This document shows positions 6,226 through 8,099 of a DNA stretch of 8,099 nt, piece after piece. Within the stretch, counting starts at the first letter, position 1. Every line of letters starts with the position of its first letter. Location: the NCBI GenBank assembly GCA_913055965.1, contig CAJXKX010000071.1:1-8099 (forward strand). The letters are read 5' to 3'. The position numbers were made by a program, and so were the translations under genes. Source of the DNA: an uncultured Roseovarius sp. (lineage in GTDB: Bacteria; Pseudomonadota; Alphaproteobacteria; Rhodobacterales; Rhodobacteraceae). Below the pieces are notes generated by a model, which saw only the letters and a program-made list of their open reading frames with translations, made no database searches and was not told the DNA's origin.

Positions 6226-6855
6226 ATGAGCGACCGGCGCGGGCTGCTGATCATCCTCTCCTCGCCCTCGGGCGCGGGCAAGTCGACGCTGTCGCAGCGG
6301 CTGTTGCACTGGGACCCGACGCTCAGCTTTTCGGTCTCGGCCACCACCCGCGCGCCGCGCGCGGGCGAGGAGGACGGGCGCGATTACCATTTCCTGTCCG
6401 AGGCCGAGTTCAAGCGGCAGGTGGCCGAGGGCGGCATGCTCGAGCATGCGCATGTGTTCGGCAATTTCTACGGCTCGCCGCGGGGGCCCGTGCAGGCGTC
6501 GATCGACGCGGGGCGTGACGTGCTCTTCGATATCGACTGGCAGGGCGCACACCAGCTGCAGGAGAAGATGCCCGCCGACGTCGTCTCCATCTTCGTCCTT
6601 CCGCCGACCATGGGCGAACTCATGGCGCGACTTCATCGTCGTGCCGAGGATGACGAGGAGACGATCCAGAAGCGGTTGAAGAACGCGGCCCACGAGATCG
6701 GCCAGTGGCGTTCATACGACTATGTCATCGTCAATGATGATTTGAACCGGGCCTTCGGCGCCGTACAGGCAATCGTCAAGGCCGAGCGGCTGCGCCGCGA
6801 CCGCAGGCCGGGCCTGTTCGACTTCGTCGACGGACTGCTTAACGAGACAATCTAG
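6226..6855 (+). CDS. gmk: Guanylate kinase Gmk (apparently mosaic)
   Basis: Phosphorylates GMP to GDP in the cytoplasm with ATP, feeding GTP, dGTP and (p)ppGpp pools. It has 209 aa from the ATG at 6226 (MSDRRGLLIIL). Visible are the P-loop SGAGKST (K19), the GMP-binding segment TTRAPRAGEEDGRDYHF, EHAHVFGNFYGSP, DVLFDIDWQG (98-107), the lid RLHRRAEDDEETIQKRL, and YDYVIVNDDL. The enzyme looks intact. The odd point is lineage: residues 1-107 resemble Rhodobacteraceae Gmk, while QLQEKMPADVVSIF through ERLRRDRRPGLFDFV resembles Rhizobiales Gmk. By hand count, A or T ends 8 of 105 codons in 6226-6540 but 20 of 104 in 6541-6852. A TTG at 6196 in frame is a less likely start. Its TAG overlaps the convergent rsmA stop. 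Confidence 0.96.
   Translation: MSDRRGLLIILSSPSGAGKSTLSQRLLHWDPTLSFSVSATTRAPRAGEEDGRDYHFLSEAEFKRQVAEGGMLEHAHVFGNFYGSPRGPVQASIDAGRDVLFDIDWQGAHQLQEKMPADVVSIFVLPPTMGELMARLHRRAEDDEETIQKRLKNAAHEIGQWRSYDYVIVNDDLNRAFGAVQAIVKAERLRRDRRPGLFDFVDGLLNETI
6541..6600. other. Lineage and composition breakpoint inside gmk
   Basis: This is the approximate place where codon choice and protein character change, just after the conserved DIDWQG motif (ending at 6546). GC by hand count is about 74% in 5281-5520, 69% in 6181-6540, 61% in 6541-6900 and 64% in 7201-7440; one stretch further on (6901-7200) returns to about 71%, so GC alone is not decisive. Runs of alternating CG, frequent upstream, become scarce downstream. 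The exact crossover cannot be fixed because the motif is conserved in both lineages. Confidence 0.55.
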
Positions 6856-7703
6856 ATCCGGGCATTCGCCAAGCGGCAGAATTCCTCGATCGAGAGCGTT
6901 TCCGCCCGCCGCGCGCCGTCGATGCCGGCGGCGTCCAGCAGCGCCTGTCCGCCGAGCGCCTTGAGGCTCTGGCGCAGCATCTTGCGCCGCTGGCCAAAGG
7001 CATGCTGCGTGATCAGCGAGAGTCGCTTGCCGTCAGCGGTGATCGGCTCGACACGCGGTTCCAGCTTCACGACGGAAGAGGTGACCTTCGGCGGCGGCCA
7101 GAACGCCTGCGGTGGCACGTCGAACTGGATCTTCGCATCCGTCCGCCAGCCGGCCAGAACGCCGAGACGGCCATAGGCGCCGTCACCCGGCGCGGCAACG
7201 ATACGCTCGGCGACCTCGCGCTGGAACATCAGTGTCAGCGACTCGTAGAAGGGCGGCCAGGGCTCGGCTTCCAGCCAGTTGACCAGCAACTGGGTGCCGA
7301 CATTGTAGGGCAGGTTGGCGACGATCCGAACCTTCTCCCCGCCGGCAAGCGCCGCAAAGTCCGTCTTCAGCGCATCGCCTTCCACGATCTGGAGACGGCC
7401 GGGGTAATGCGCGGAGATTTCCTCCAGCGCAGGCAGACAGCGGGCATCGCGTTCGATGACGATGACCTTCGCCGCACCATGCATCAGCAGCGCCCGGGTC
7501 AGGCCGCCGGGGCCGGGCCCGACCTCGATGACCGTGGCCGCAGACAGGTCGCCGGCCGCGCGGGCGATCCGCCCGGTCAGGTTCAGATCGAGAAGAAAGT
7601 TCTGGCCGAGCGATTTCTTCGTCGCAAGGCTGTGCTTTTCGATGACAGCACGCAGCGGCGGCAAGCCATCCACCGCGGTTTTCTCAGGGCCGGGTTCGCT
7701 CAC
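6852..7703 (-). CDS. rsmA: 16S rRNA (adenine-1518/1519) dimethyltransferase RsmA/KsgA
   Basis: Uses SAM to dimethylate two adjacent adenosines in the 3'-terminal hairpin of 16S rRNA during late small-subunit assembly. It has 283 aa, of normal length, with SLGQNFLLD (31-39), SAM-binding motif I VIEVGPGPGGLTR (58-70), acidic IERDARC, the catalytic NLPY (120-123), SLTLMFQREVAERI, PPKVTSSVV and AFGQRRKMLRQSLK. The start is GTG at 7703, overlapping the pdxA stop by 4 bp (GTGA); no ATG fits upstream of the conserved DGLPPLR. Translation is probably coupled to pdxA, a widespread gene order. YGRLGVLAGWRTDA and RAETLSIEEFCRLAN are Rhizobiales-style, unlike LigA, RecG and YicC in the same window. Confidence 0.97.
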   Translation of the reverse strand: MSEPGPEKTAVDGLPPLRAVIEKHSLATKKSLGQNFLLDLNLTGRIARAAGDLSAATVIEVGPGPGGLTRALLMHGAAKVIVIERDARCLPALEEISAHYPGRLQIVEGDALKTDFAALAGGEKVRIVANLPYNVGTQLLVNWLEAEPWPPFYESLTLMFQREVAERIVAAPGDGAYGRLGVLAGWRTDAKIQFDVPPQAFWPPPKVTSSVVKLEPRVEPITADGKRLSLITQHAFGQRRKMLRQSLKALGGQALLDAAGIDGARRAETLSIEEFCRLANARI

Positions 7704-8099
7704 GCGGCTTTGGCCCGCTGGCTGTGCGCCGCCATTTCGGCAGACATGTGGAGCGCCGCGATAAAGCTGTCGGGCAGCGCCTTTCCGGTTCCCGCGAGGT
7801 CGAAGGCCGTGCCGTGATCGGGCGAGGTACGGATAAAGGGCAGGCCAAGCGTGACATTCACGCTGTCGTCGAATCCGAGTGCCTTGGCCGGGATCAGCGC
7901 CTGGTCGTGATACATGCAGATGGCGGCGTCATAGCCGGCGCGGGCTCGGTCGTGAAACATCGTGTCGGCCGGCAACGGGCCAACGGCATCGATGCCGAGA
8001 TCGCGCAAATCGTCGACCGCCGGTCGCACGATCTTCTCATCCTCATGGCCGAGTGCGCCACCTTCGCCGGCATGCGGATTGAGGCCCGCGACCGCGAGG
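7700..8099 (-). CDS. pdxA: 4-hydroxythreonine-4-phosphate dehydrogenase PdxA (C-terminal part; start outside the window)
   Basis: NAD(P)+-dependent oxidation of 4-phosphohydroxy-L-threonine in the DXP-dependent pathway to pyridoxal 5'-phosphate. Only the last 132 residues are here, of roughly 330-345; the frame is open through the right edge. Two of the three metal-binding histidines of the family are visible: in GLNPHAGEGG (corresponding to E. coli H211) and MYHDQALIPAK (H266). GPLPADTMFH and LPFIRTSPDHGTAFD are also present. IPAKALGFDDSVNVTLG is the Rhizobiales form as I remember it, where Rhodobacteraceae usually have a different residue set. The GTG at 8029 is an internal valine, not a start. 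The stop overlaps rsmA by 4 bp. Confidence 0.97.
   Translation of the reverse strand, partial: LAVAGLNPHAGEGGALGHEDEKIVRPAVDDLRDLGIDAVGPLPADTMFHDRARAGYDAAICMYHDQALIPAKALGFDDSVNVTLGLPFIRTSPDHGTAFDLAGTGKALPDSFIAALHMSAEMAAHSQRAKAA

Noticed and set aside
6171..6518. ATGA overlap at the yicC stop, suggesting a coupled gene
   Set aside because: The frame is +2 relative to gmk and yields a shadow product without motifs; gmk starts at 6226.
1..8099. CRISPR arrays, insertion sequences, tRNA or rRNA genes, prophage or attachment sites
   Set aside because: No spaced repeats, transposase motifs, terminal inverted repeats, tRNA cloverleaf or rRNA sequence was seen on either strand.

Overview
The window is alphaproteobacterial chromosomal DNA, very GC-rich and densely coded. 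By protein character it seems to join two lineages. From the left edge to about 6540, the proteins (LigA, RecG, a PAS_5-type protein, YicC and the first half of Gmk) read as Rhodobacteraceae. From about 6545 to the right edge, the second half of Gmk, RsmA and PdxA read as Hyphomicrobiales/Rhizobiales, with a visible drop in GC at third codon positions. These lineage calls come from family patterns I remember, not from a search.

Layout: (1) 1-3961, ligA (5' end outside the window) and recG on the + strand, coupled by an ATGA overlap; both act in DNA replication and repair. (2) 3962-4354, an unlabelled short unit: an alphaproteobacterial-type LexA (SOS) box, a perfect -35 hexamer, a strong Shine-Dalgarno, a 40-codon gene for a one-pass membrane peptide, a hairpin-rich stretch and a strong rho-independent terminator. 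(3) 4437-5087 on the - strand, a PAS_5/DUF1457-type protein. (4) 5088-5283, a divergent regulatory region with a perfect operator-like palindrome. (5) 5284-6855, yicC (RNA-processing endoribonuclease family) and gmk (guanylate kinase) on the + strand, a classic pair. (6) 6852-8099 on the - strand, the pdxA-rsmA operon (vitamin B6 synthesis and 16S rRNA dimethylation), translationally coupled by a GTGA overlap and meeting gmk tail to tail over a shared CTAG.

Two points deserve attention. First, the 40-aa membrane peptide behind a GTTC-N7-GTTC box looks like a DNA-damage-induced small membrane protein. In architecture it resembles SidA of Caulobacter, the SOS-induced cell-division inhibitor, and it sits directly after a recombination gene. 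Second, gmk appears mosaic, with the switch near the conserved DIDWQG motif. This is either natural homologous recombination between orders or, just as likely, a chimeric contig joined at a conserved gene. Anyone using this window for taxonomy or synteny should settle that first.
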